From positions 40,812 through 104,811 of the forward strand of contig NZ_FMYL01000010.1 of the NCBI RefSeq assembly GCF_900096955.1: a DNA stretch of 64,000 bases. Reading direction: 5' to 3'. Made by a program: the position numbers and the translations under genes. The DNA comes from Acinetobacter boissieri (GTDB taxonomy: Bacteria > Pseudomonadota > Gammaproteobacteria > Pseudomonadales > Moraxellaceae). Positions 8,430 to 16,633 of the stretch are shown piece after piece. The notes under the pieces were generated by a model, which ran no database searches, was not told the origin of the DNA, and saw only the letters and a program-made list of their open reading frames with translations. How positions within the stretch are numbered: the stretch's first letter is position 1; each line of letters opens with the position of its first letter.

Positions 8430-9023
8430 TCATATAGCGCTCACTCTATAAATTGCTACTTCGCCAAATAGATTCGGAAGACGTTTACCTAAAAAGCTAT
8501 CTTCTTGATTCCCATTGACAGAAAGTCGGTTAATAATCCGAATATTGTTGTCAGCACAAAGTGCTTCAAAATCTCGGAAAGTACATAAATGGATGTTAGG
8601 GGTGTTGTACCACATGTATGGTAATGCTTTCGACACAGGCATTTTTCCTTTAAGTGCTAAAAATGCGCGTGTTTTCCAGTGAGCAAAGTTTGGAAAGGTA
8701 ATAATGGCTTGTTTACCGACCCGAACCATGTCTTTTAACAATACATCTGGTGCATCTACAGACTGCAAAGCTTGTGCCATAACTACATAATCAAAAGATT
8801 GATCTGCAAAACGGTGTAAGCCAATGTTTAAGTCTTGTTGTATAATATTTAACCCTCGACTAATCGCAATTGCAATCTTTTCTTGATCAATTTCCATGCC
8901 ATATGCACTGATGTTATATTTTTTGCTCAAATGAGCCAGTAATTCACCATCGCCACAGCCTAAATCGAGCACTTTATCGCTTGGGCTAATCCATTTTTCA
9001 GAAAGTTGTTGGTCTAATCTCAT
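8430..9023 (-). CDS. metW: Methionine biosynthesis protein MetW
   Basis: MetW is a SAM-dependent-methyltransferase-like protein that works with MetX in homoserine acylation for methionine synthesis. The 197-residue protein has the SAM-binding loop [15 protein letters not shown] (about residues 19-33), an acidic YGMEID at the end of strand 2, and the MetW-type [21 protein letters not shown] segment. Its start overlaps the metX stop by 4 bp, and its own stop overlaps the apparent native start of the Sel1 gene, so the three were probably translated as one coupled unit. Confidence 0.94.
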   Translation of the reverse strand: MRLDQQLSEKWISPSDKVLDLGCGDGELLAHLSKKYNISAYGMEIDQEKIAIAISRGLNIIQQDLNIGLHRFADQSFDYVVMAQALQSVDAPDVLLKDMVRVGKQAIITFPNFAHWKTRAFLALKGKMPVSKALPYMWYNTPNIHLCTFRDFEALCADNNIRIINRLSVNGNQEDSFLGKRLPNLFGEVAIYRVSAI

Positions 9024-10189
9024 GAAATTTCCCCCTGTTGTGCTGTCTTTTCATTAAGCAATGCTTCGCCACCTAAAAAGGCACGTAATGTATTGACATA
9101 AAGCGGTATAGGAAATAAAAACGAGTCATGCCCTTGTTTGGCATTAATGTCCAAATAACTCACAGGCTTATTATTAGTAATAAGTGCATTCACAATTTCT
9201 TCTGAACGTTCGGGACTAAATCTCCAATCGGTAGTAAATGACACCACTAAAAAACGGCACTGTGTATTTTTCATGGCTTCAGTCAGCGATGAGTTAAACT
9301 CACGTGATGGGTCAAAATAGTCAAGTGCTTTGGTCATAATTAAATACGTATTGGCATCAAAGTTTTGGCTAAAGCGTTCGCCTTGGTAGCGTAAATAGCT
9401 TTCAACTTGGAACTCGACATCAAAACCATACATAAATTTGCCCGATTTTAGGTCACGGCCAAATTTTTGCTTCATGGCTTCTTCAGACAAATAGGTAATG
9501 TGTCCTACCATACGTGCCAAAATGAGGCCACGGCGAGGGTAACTGTCATTGGCAAGATAGTATCCATCATGAAAATCTGGATCAGATAAAATGGATTGTC
9601 TCGCAACTTCATTAAAGGCAATATTTTGTGCAGAGAGTTTGGGTGCACTGGCAATAATCACACAGCGTTCTAAACGGTCTGGGTAATCGACAGACCACTG
9701 TAGTGCCTGCATGCCACCTAAAGAGCCACCCACAATGGCGTACCATTTTTGAATACCCATTTGATCTGAAAGCATGGCGTGGGTGCGTACCCAATCACGT
9801 ACTGTAACCAAAGGGAAATCTGGACCATAGGGCATATTGTTGTTATCTGGGTTGGGTGAAATAGGCCCTGTTGAACCGTGACAACCCCCAATATTATTGA
9901 GTGCTACAACAAAGAAATGATTGGTGTCTATGGCTTTGCCGGGCCCAATACATGCATCCCACCAACCTGGTTTCTTATCATCTTCACTATGATAACCTGC
10001 AGCATGATGATGGCCTGATAGTGCATGACACAGTAAAATTGCATTAGAGCGGTCTGCATTGAGTGTGCCATAGGTTTCGACCATAAGTTCAAAACGTGGC
10101 AGTACGCGCCCACACTCAAGCTCTAGAGGTTCTTCAAAAGTATATTTTTTAGGGGTGACTAAACCCACTGAATCAGATGCAAAAGACAC
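9020..10189 (-). CDS. metX: Homoserine O-acyltransferase MetX
   Basis: MetX activates homoserine with acetyl- or succinyl-CoA for methionine synthesis. It is an alpha/beta hydrolase: the nucleophile Ser156 sits in [13 protein letters not shown], with the catalytic Asp in [10 protein letters not shown] and His in GHDSFLFP. Other family segments are [12 protein letters not shown] and [12 protein letters not shown]. Related proteins in this group include both acetyl and succinyl transferases, and acyl specificity cannot be assigned by eye. The start is GTG at 10187-10189, since no ATG fits; it has only a distant AAGG. It overlaps metW. Confidence 0.93.
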   Translation of the reverse strand: MSFASDSVGLVTPKKYTFEEPLELECGRVLPRFELMVETYGTLNADRSNAILLCHALSGHHHAAGYHSEDDKKPGWWDACIGPGKAIDTNHFFVVALNNIGGCHGSTGPISPNPDNNNMPYGPDFPLVTVRDWVRTHAMLSDQMGIQKWYAIVGGSLGGMQALQWSVDYPDRLERCVIIASAPKLSAQNIAFNEVARQSILSDPDFHDGYYLANDSYPRRGLILARMVGHITYLSEEAMKQKFGRDLKSGKFMYGFDVEFQVESYLRYQGERFSQNFDANTYLIMTKALDYFDPSREFNSSLTEAMKNTQCRFLVVSFTTDWRFSPERSEEIVNALITNNKPVSYLDINAKQGHDSFLFPIPLYVNTLRAFLGGEALLNEKTAQQGEIS

Positions 10190-10225
10190 GAATGTAAGTC
10201 GCCTTATTTTGAAATCATGAGTATG

Positions 10226-10254
10226 AAAAAGGATACCAACTTGGGTATCCTTTT
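10226..10254 (-). terminator. Terminator of leuA
   Basis: AAAAGGATACC/GGTATCCTTTT, an 11-bp stem with a short loop, is followed in the minus direction by TTTTT. It separates leuA from metX. Confidence 0.85.
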
Positions 10255-10275
10255 GAAACGATTATTTTCAACTGC

Positions 10276-11970
10276 TTAGTGGTTTTTAGGCACAATATCA
10301 GTAATTTGAAGAACGCCTTGATCAATCAAACGGTTGGTACAGGCAATAATTGCTTCGATAGGAGAGGTGATGGTATTGCTATGAATACCTGCTGCAAACG
10401 TGCTCTTACCTGTGTCTTTCACTTGAATTTCAAGTAATGCTAAAGACTGGGCGCTTGCACCTGTGCCAATACTACGTTCCTCATAGTGTAATACATCGAT
10501 TGGAAGTTGTAATGCATCAATCACCGCAGAAATTGGGCCATTACCACGACCATGTAGTCGTTGTATTTTTTCATTAATTTCAATATCTAGATCAATCACT
10601 TGATCATTGTCTTGGGTCGACAGTTGATATTTTTTCACGCTGTAATATTTGTCTTTAATATTGACATACGTATTTTGGAAAAGTGTCCAAATGTCTGCCG
10701 CAGAAATCTCAGCAGATGTCGTATCTGTATGCGCTTGTACAATTTGACTAAATTCAATCTGTACACGGCGTGGTAATGCCACGTTGTAATTTGATTCAAG
10801 TAAGTACGCAATACCGCCTTTACCAGATTGGCTGTTTACTCGGATTACAGCATCGTAATCACGGCCCAAATCTTTTGGGTCGATCGGTAAGTATGGCATG
10901 TCCCAAATGGCTTCATTTTTTTGGAAATCGAAGCCTTTTTTAATCGCATCTTGGTGCGAGCCTGAAAATGCAGTAAAGACTAAATCACCTGCATAAGGGT
11001 GGCGTGGGTGAACGGGTAAACCTGTACATTCTTCAACCGTTGCAATAATTTCATTAATATTTGAGAAATCAAGCTCAGGTGCAACTCCTTGGGTGTACAT
11101 ATTGAGTGCAATGGCTGCAATATCAACGTTACCTGTACGCTCGCCATTGCCAAAGACACAGCCTTCTACACGGTCTGCACCTGCCATAATGGCAAGTTCA
11201 GATGCTGCAATACCACAGCCACGGTCGTTATGACAGTGTACTGAAATGAGTACACCATCACGGCGAGCAAGATTGCGGTGCATCCATTCAATTTGGTCTG
11301 CATAGACGTTTGGGCTAGACACTTCAACCGTTGCGGGCAAGTTTAAAATCACTTTATTGTCAGGTGACGCTTCCCAAATGTCTGTAACAGCATCGCAGAC
11401 ATCTTTGGCAACGTGAAGCTCTGTTGCAGAAAAACATTCTGGGCTGTACTGAAATACCCACTCTGTTTCAGGTTGTTTAGCTGCATACTCTTTAACTTTT
11501 GTGGCCGCGTGTACAGCCAATTGCTTTGCACCCTCTACATCTGTATTGAGTACTTTTTTGCGAAAGGTAGGCGAGTTCGAATTATAAATATGCACAATCG
11601 CACGTTTTGCTCCCACCAATGACTCAAATGTACGGGTAATAAGATGGTCACGTGCTTGGACTAAAACTTCAATGTAAACATCATCTGGAATGAGGTTTTC
11701 TTCAATGAGTTGACGAGTGAAGTCAAAGTCAGTTTGTGATGCCGATGGAAAACCAATTTCAATGTGTTTAAACCCAATTTTAACCAACATGAGAAACATT
11801 TTTAGTTTTTGTTCTAGGGTCATTGGCTCAAAAATAGCTTGGTTACCGTCACGCAGGTCTGTACTCATCCAAAGTGGCGCTTTCGTAATCTCGTTATTCG
11901 GCCATTCACGGTTGGGTAAGTCAACACGTTCATACATGCGACGGTATTTTTTGCTTGGATCAGCCAACAT
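10276..11970 (-). CDS. leuA: 2-isopropylmalate synthase
   Basis: LeuA condenses acetyl-CoA with 2-oxoisovalerate, the first committed step of leucine synthesis. The 564-residue protein is of the long type. Its TIM-barrel half holds WMSTDLRDGNQAIFEPM (metal-binding Arg-Asp), VHCHNDRGCG and GCVFGNGERTGNVD. The C-terminal half from about residue 430 is the leucine-binding regulatory domain with VIDALQLPIDVLHYEERSIG. AGGAG lies 10 bases before the ATG. It is a single-gene unit with its own terminator and a leader hairpin at 11990-12027. Confidence 0.96.
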   Translation of the reverse strand: MLADPSKKYRRMYERVDLPNREWPNNEITKAPLWMSTDLRDGNQAIFEPMTLEQKLKMFLMLVKIGFKHIEIGFPSASQTDFDFTRQLIEENLIPDDVYIEVLVQARDHLITRTFESLVGAKRAIVHIYNSNSPTFRKKVLNTDVEGAKQLAVHAATKVKEYAAKQPETEWVFQYSPECFSATELHVAKDVCDAVTDIWEASPDNKVILNLPATVEVSSPNVYADQIEWMHRNLARRDGVLISVHCHNDRGCGIAASELAIMAGADRVEGCVFGNGERTGNVDIAAIALNMYTQGVAPELDFSNINEIIATVEECTGLPVHPRHPYAGDLVFTAFSGSHQDAIKKGFDFQKNEAIWDMPYLPIDPKDLGRDYDAVIRVNSQSGKGGIAYLLESNYNVALPRRVQIEFSQIVQAHTDTTSAEISAADIWTLFQNTYVNIKDKYYSVKKYQLSTQDNDQVIDLDIEINEKIQRLHGRGNGPISAVIDALQLPIDVLHYEERSIGTGASAQSLALLEIQVKDTGKSTFAAGIHSNTITSPIEAIIACTNRLIDQGVLQITDIVPKNH

Positions 11971-11989
11971 GGATCAATCACTCCTAGAT

Positions 11990-12027
11990 ATAGTCGTGCG
12001 TCATGGATAACGTATCGCAACGACTAT
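11990..12027 (-). promoter_or_regulatory. Hairpin in the leuA leader
   Basis: ATAGTCGT/ACGACTAT, a perfect 8-bp stem with a 22-base loop, lies just before the leuA ribosome site (AGGAG at 11982-11986). A second small inverted repeat (CGTCTA/TAGACG) occurs further upstream. No leucine-rich leader peptide is encoded, so classical leu attenuation is not supported. Confidence 0.35.
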
Positions 12028-12155
12028 TTTTATTTAAATTTTGTTTGTTACATAAGTATACAGCACCGTCTAGCACGATGTAGACGACTTATGTGTTTTG
12101 GGAGTAAGTTTTTAGGGTGGATAACCGTTAAGTTAAGTGATCTACATGGCTGTTG

Positions 12156-13256
12156 TCAATGGTTTTGTGTGTCAATATAAGCAGTTGAAATGTCGCTCAT
12201 ACGTGCTGTACCGGCCAAAGCCATGGTAATTTCTAGCTCTTCTTTGAGTGTGCGAATCACATGCGCCACGCCCAAAGCCCCTGCAGTGGCAAGCCCATAA
12301 ATATAAGGTCTGCCAATCAGTACCGCATGTGCACCCATAGCAATCGCTTTAAATACATCTGTGCCACGGCGTATGCCACCATCTAAAAGTAATGGGTAGT
12401 CGCTTGGTACAACGGCTTTAATACGTTGTAGTGCGGTGAGTGGTGAAATACAGGTGTCTAAAACACGGCCACCGTGGTTGGAAATAATTAAACCTTGAAC
12501 GCCGTGTTCAATGGCAAATTTTGCATCATCGGGGTGAGAGACACCTTTTAATACAATGGGTAGCGAGGTTTGTTGTGCCAGCCAAGCGATGTCTTGCCAT
12601 GTTGGGGCAAGCTGCATTAGACCATCAAATACGGGATGTTGGTTTGGTAAAAGATTTTCTGCCATGAGAAAGGTTTTGGTATGAGGGTGTGGCATATCTG
12701 GTGGAAGTTGAAAATTGGCTTTTCTTTCGGTATCTCGTATACCTTTATGTGGTGCATCTACAGTAATCACAATGGCTTTGTAGTGGTGTTGTTCTGCCAT
12801 TTTGACCAATTGTAATGACTTTTCACGTCCACCTTGCCAGTACAGTTGGAACCATTTAAATGGATTGTCTTTATTTAATGCACGTAAGTCTGTTGTGGTA
12901 AAGGTGCTTAAAATAAGATTACTTTGCATGACTTCTGCGGCCAGTGCAGTAGCACGTTCTGCTTCTGGGTGAAATAAGGCTTGATGACCAATGGGAGCTA
13001 AAAAAATAGGGTGGGGGTAAGTTTGCCCAAAAATTTCACAGGTTGTATTACCATGAGATAAGTCTTTGAGCACCCGTGGCAAGATGTGTATTTTTTCAAA
13101 TTGTTGTTGATTTTGTTTGAGGCTGATCTCATGCATTGCGCCACTTTGCAAATATGCCCAATGGCTTTTAGGTATGTGCATTTCGGCTTGTTTTTCATAG
13201 TCAGCCAAGGTGAGCAAGTGAGGTGGGATGTTATTCAAGGGGGCGTGTATTGTCAT
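12156..13256 (-). CDS. FMN-dependent alpha-hydroxy acid dehydrogenase/oxidase (LldD/lactate oxidase-like)
   Basis: Members oxidise L-2-hydroxy acids such as lactate or glycolate with FMN. The 366-residue TIM barrel shows the active-site ISNHGGRVLDT motif (catalytic His and Arg near residues 260-263), LPIVLKGVSHPDDAKFA with the flavin-binding Lys, and LLDGGIRRGTDVFKAIAMGAHAVLIGRP. The substrate is not readable, and the sequence is not close enough to LldD for me to use that symbol. It starts 23 bp downstream of piuC, so it may be co-transcribed with an iron-uptake gene. Confidence 0.85.
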   Translation of the reverse strand: MTIHAPLNNIPPHLLTLADYEKQAEMHIPKSHWAYLQSGAMHEISLKQNQQQFEKIHILPRVLKDLSHGNTTCEIFGQTYPHPIFLAPIGHQALFHPEAERATALAAEVMQSNLILSTFTTTDLRALNKDNPFKWFQLYWQGGREKSLQLVKMAEQHHYKAIVITVDAPHKGIRDTERKANFQLPPDMPHPHTKTFLMAENLLPNQHPVFDGLMQLAPTWQDIAWLAQQTSLPIVLKGVSHPDDAKFAIEHGVQGLIISNHGGRVLDTCISPLTALQRIKAVVPSDYPLLLDGGIRRGTDVFKAIAMGAHAVLIGRPYIYGLATAGALGVAHVIRTLKEELEITMALAGTARMSDISTAYIDTQNH

Positions 13257-13279
13257 GATTTTATCTATGCAAGCGTGGC

Positions 13280-13963
13280 CTACATGTCACTCCATTGTCT
13301 GAGTAAATTGTGATAAATACCTGTAAGTTGTACAACATCTTCATGGTTGCTACCCAATTGTTGAGTCAGTGACTGTATAGATTGGTCAAGTTCAAACAGC
13401 ATGCGTCTTTGAATGTCTGATGCGACAAAACTTTGGATCCAAAAGAATGACGATACTCGTGCCCCACGAGTGACAGGAGTGACTTCATGTAAACTGGTTG
13501 ATGGGTAAAGAATCGCATCGCCGGCATTGAGTTTGACCGATTGTGTACCATAGGTGTCTTCAATAATCAGCTCACCGCCATCGTATTCATCTGGGTTGGT
13601 AAAAAAGAGTGTACATGACACATCTGTACGCATATACGTGTTAAGTACAGGGTGAGGACGAATAGCGTTGTCTATATGTGTACCAAAGTGACCACCGTTT
13701 TGGTAGCAGTTAAACATAGGGGGGAGGATGGTTTTTGGAAGTGAGGCACTAAATGCCGTAGGGTTAGTTTGAAAGGCTTGCGTAATAATTTTACCAATAT
13801 GTAGCGCATCTTCGCAGTCAATCGGCAGTTGTAAGTTATTTTTTATTTGTGCAGACTGATGGCCTGTGGTGTGTTTGCCGTCAACCCAAGGGGCTGTCTC
13901 TAAAAGGGTACGGCATTCATTGATCTGTTCGAGTGTAAGTAGGTTAGGAACTTGTATCAGCAT
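13280..13963 (-). CDS. piuC: PKHD-type Fe(II)/2-oxoglutarate hydroxylase (PiuC/YbiX family)
   Basis: PiuC-type dioxygenases are encoded next to catecholate siderophore receptors and are thought to act on siderophores or their uptake; the reaction is not established. The 227-residue protein has the iron triad His96-x-Asp98 (GTHIDNA) and His159 (SLHEVTP), with Arg169 (GARV) to bind 2-oxoglutarate. It also has the family landmarks MFNCYQNGGHFG and YDGGELIIEDTYG. AGGAAA lies 8 bases before the ATG. It follows a TonB receptor gene on the same strand, as fiu-ybiX does in E. coli. Confidence 0.93.
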   Translation of the reverse strand: MLIQVPNLLTLEQINECRTLLETAPWVDGKHTTGHQSAQIKNNLQLPIDCEDALHIGKIITQAFQTNPTAFSASLPKTILPPMFNCYQNGGHFGTHIDNAIRPHPVLNTYMRTDVSCTLFFTNPDEYDGGELIIEDTYGTQSVKLNAGDAILYPSTSLHEVTPVTRGARVSSFFWIQSFVASDIQRRMLFELDQSIQSLTQQLGSNHEDVVQLTGIYHNLLRQWSDM

Positions 13964-13984
13964 TATGATTTCCTAAATGAGAAT

Positions 13985-14018
13985 AAAAAGCGTTTGCCAT
14001 ATTATAATAGCAAACGCT
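13985..14018 (-). terminator. Terminator between the Fiu-like receptor and piuC
   Basis: AGCGTTTGC/GCAAACGCT, a 9-bp stem with a 12-base loop, is followed in the minus direction by TTTTT. It would separate, or throttle transcription between, the receptor and piuC. Confidence 0.75.
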
Positions 14019-14046
14019 GGTTTATACCGCTAATCTTGAGTGAAAA

Positions 14047-16341
14047 TTAGAAGTTATAGTTAATGTTGAGTACGGTTTGACGACCTGCACCTGGTAGTGC
14101 AAAGCCACTGCTATTGTGCTGTGATGTTCCTGCACGTAGATTGGTATAGTGGGTTTTATCTGCAAGGTTACGGCCAATTAATTGTACATTTAAGTTGTTG
14201 TTAAACTTATATGTAATAGAGGCATCATGCGTAAAATAGTCTTCAGACTGTATCTGTGGAAAACGATTGTTTTGTGCAGTTTGTGTACTGGTATACATCT
14301 TTCCTTGGTAAGTTAGGCCATAACCAGCTTGCCATTGGTCATTGAATGAATAGGTTGTCCAAATACGACCAGAATAGGTTGGTACAAGCATCACATGATT
14401 ACCTTTTTGATAATCTGGCACATTGCCTACAGTCGTTTGTTTATATTTTCCTTCCATCCATGCAAAGGTTGTGGTGATGTCCCATTGCGGTGTAATTTGA
14501 CCGAATAATCCGGCTTCGACACCATTAATGTAGTTTTTACCATCTAGTACAGTATTGCTATTGTCTGCACCTTGTATACGTACTTTATTTGACTCAGTTC
14601 TAAAACCTGCCATGGTAAAGAGTAGGTTTGGATTAATTTCCCATTTTATGCCTAGCTCGTAATTCATGGCACTTTCTGGCTTGGTATTACAGGTGTTTCC
14701 TACAGCAGTTGCAATACACGGATTATTGGCTGCATCCATCGTTGGTTTTTGTGAGTTTGCATAACTTGTATAAATGCTCACAGCTTCAATTGGTTTGTAG
14801 GTTAAACCTACACTGTAGCTGAATAGGTTTGCATTTTGTGAAGCGGGTGAGGTTGCTGTGATTTGCTGTGTTGTGGCTGAATAGGATTGACTGGTATATT
14901 GGCTTTCTGTGCGGTCAAAGCGTATACCAAGGTCGAGTAACCAATGTTGGCCAAATTCAGTGTTATTGAAAATATAGCCGTAATAGCTATTCATACTCCC
15001 GCTTGCATACTCTGATGCTCTGAAGTTGGTTGCACCACCCCAGTAATTATTGGGGTTGTATAAGTCTGTTGAAGGTAGCGTAATACGTGTACCATTGGAA
15101 TTGAACAATAATCCACCCAATAGTCGAGTATAGTCTTCTTGGCTAAAACCAATTCCTGTGACGAGCGTATTTTTGATGTGCTCATTTTGAAAAGTAAGTC
15201 TCAGGTTGGTGTCATTGGCAAATTGTTTGGCGGTAATATTATTTACAAAGCCAAAGCGTTGTGCATCGGGGATATAGCGCCCACGTTGGTTGCATGATGT
15301 ATAGCCTGTTTGATTTGCATTGGTTTTTGCGACTGGCGTTAGTCCTTCAAGAGAACAAAAAATGCCTCGTGGTGAAGATGTGATGCCACTTTGTGAAATA
15401 TTGCTAAGACGAGTGACAGAGTGAAGTTGTATATTGTCGCTCAGTTGGCTGTCGACTTTAAAAAGCCCATTACTGTTTTTAATATGGATTTGATCTAAAT
15501 TTTTAAAACCATAGTAAGTAGATGGAGACAAGCCATTTACACCACGGCCATTAAAATAGGGTACGCCGTAAAGTGGGTCGTTACTGTCTTTTTGGTACAT
15601 ATATGCCAAAGTAAACTGTGTATTTTCACCCATGCCAAAAGTTATAGCAGGGGCAATTCCCCAGCGTTTTAGATCTTCGCTACGCCCAGGATAAGTGTTT
15701 CTATGTGCCATGACGTTTAAACGAACTGCAATATCATCTTGTATAATCTGGTTGAAGTCGCCTGTAAATCGGGTGTAATCATCGGTACCTAGGCCAACAG
15801 AAACAAGGTGCTCATTTTTGTTTTTCGGCATTTTGGTGACAAGGTTTACACCACCACTGACTTGTCCTGCGCCGTTTTCTACAGAGTTTGAACCTTTATT
15901 GACTTCTACAGCATCGTAATTAAATAAGTCTGTACGGGTAATAATAGCTGTATCTCTAATTCCATCGGTTGTGATGTTATTTTTTGCATCATAGCCACGA
16001 AGGTTAATTCGGTCGCCAAGTGTACCGCCTGCTTCACCTGCACTAAAAGAAATACCTGGTGTGGTTGCAAGTGCATCTTGTAGTGAAAGTAGATTTTGTT
16101 CTTTTAAGGTTTGTTCAGTGAGTACTTGAGTTGTTTTTGCAGTATTAAGTAACGGCTGAATGCGTTTACTTGATGAGCTTTCTTTAGCGTAAAAGCTCGT
16201 TTCAGTGTTTGCATTACTTTGAATTGAAGGAAGATGCTGCACTGACTCAGTCGAAGCGGCAAAGGCAAGATTAGGGAGTGCAATAGCAAGTGCAACAGTT
16301 TTTGCTACATGAGTATTCGGTTTTGTTTTCTGACTTGGCAT
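14047..16341 (-). CDS. TonB-dependent catecholate siderophore receptor (Fiu/PiuA-like)
   Basis: An outer-membrane receptor that imports ferric siderophores using TonB energy. The 764-residue protein has a signal peptide ending near AFA-AS (about residue 29). The plug domain carries GRGD-like GGTLGDRINLRGYDAKNNIT and VNKGSNSVENGAGQVSGGVN, and a beta-barrel ends in LNINYNF with a terminal Phe. Its neighbour piuC matches the fiu-ybiX and piuA-piuC arrangement, which suggests catecholate ligands. A Fur-box-like site lies about 70-90 bp upstream. It is only distantly like the two receptors upstream. Confidence 0.93.
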   Translation of the reverse strand: MPSQKTKPNTHVAKTVALAIALPNLAFAASTESVQHLPSIQSNANTETSFYAKESSSSKRIQPLLNTAKTTQVLTEQTLKEQNLLSLQDALATTPGISFSAGEAGGTLGDRINLRGYDAKNNITTDGIRDTAIITRTDLFNYDAVEVNKGSNSVENGAGQVSGGVNLVTKMPKNKNEHLVSVGLGTDDYTRFTGDFNQIIQDDIAVRLNVMAHRNTYPGRSEDLKRWGIAPAITFGMGENTQFTLAYMYQKDSNDPLYGVPYFNGRGVNGLSPSTYYGFKNLDQIHIKNSNGLFKVDSQLSDNIQLHSVTRLSNISQSGITSSPRGIFCSLEGLTPVAKTNANQTGYTSCNQRGRYIPDAQRFGFVNNITAKQFANDTNLRLTFQNEHIKNTLVTGIGFSQEDYTRLLGGLLFNSNGTRITLPSTDLYNPNNYWGGATNFRASEYASGSMNSYYGYIFNNTEFGQHWLLDLGIRFDRTESQYTSQSYSATTQQITATSPASQNANLFSYSVGLTYKPIEAVSIYTSYANSQKPTMDAANNPCIATAVGNTCNTKPESAMNYELGIKWEINPNLLFTMAGFRTESNKVRIQGADNSNTVLDGKNYINGVEAGLFGQITPQWDITTTFAWMEGKYKQTTVGNVPDYQKGNHVMLVPTYSGRIWTTYSFNDQWQAGYGLTYQGKMYTSTQTAQNNRFPQIQSEDYFTHDASITYKFNNNLNVQLIGRNLADKTHYTNLRAGTSQHNSSGFALPGAGRQTVLNINYNF

Positions 16342-16409
16342 AAGTACGCCCTTTAAAAAATGACTCGTATTATCGTTTTGATGAATAAACGACCGAAAGA
16401 GCTGGAATT

Positions 16410-16428
16410 ATAAATGATAATTATTTTT
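16410..16428 (-). promoter_or_regulatory. Fur-box-like site of the Fiu-like receptor
   Basis: The site contains AATGATAAT followed by an AT-rich half and matches 13 of 19 positions of the GATAATGATAATCATTATC consensus by my alignment. It is correctly placed ahead of an iron-uptake gene. Confidence 0.6.
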
Positions 16429-16588
16429 ATTTAAAATATAATATTATTTTGTGTTTTTTGTTAAGTTATTGATTTTAAAATATAAAGTTATATCTGTTTT
16501 TTAGATTGTAATTTATTTGTAATTGTTTTTTGCGATTATTGTTTTTTTTTTGGTATTATTTAATATTAATTTAAGTTTTATGCTTTTT

Positions 16589-16618
16589 AAAAGCAGCCTC
16601 CATAAAGAGACTGCTTTT
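16589..16618 (-). terminator. Terminator downstream of the second TonB receptor
   Basis: AAAAGCAGCCTC/GAGACTGCTTTT, a 12-bp stem with one G-U pair and a 6-base loop, with short T-runs on both sides. It ends the transcript of the receptor at 16634-18892. Confidence 0.75.
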
Positions 16619-16633
16619 CGTTGATTTTGTTGT

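Noticed and set aside
9020..10275. SAM or methionine riboswitch ahead of metX
   Set aside because: The gap between leuA and metX is short and is filled by the leuA terminator; no riboswitch-like set of stems is seen.
12028..12155. Leucine-rich leader peptide for leuA attenuation
   Set aside because: Start codons in the leader lead only to two- to seven-codon ORFs without leucine runs.
13086..13313. 75-codon plus-strand ORF
   Set aside because: It is antisense to the start of the hydroxy-acid oxidase and the end of piuC and has no coding character.
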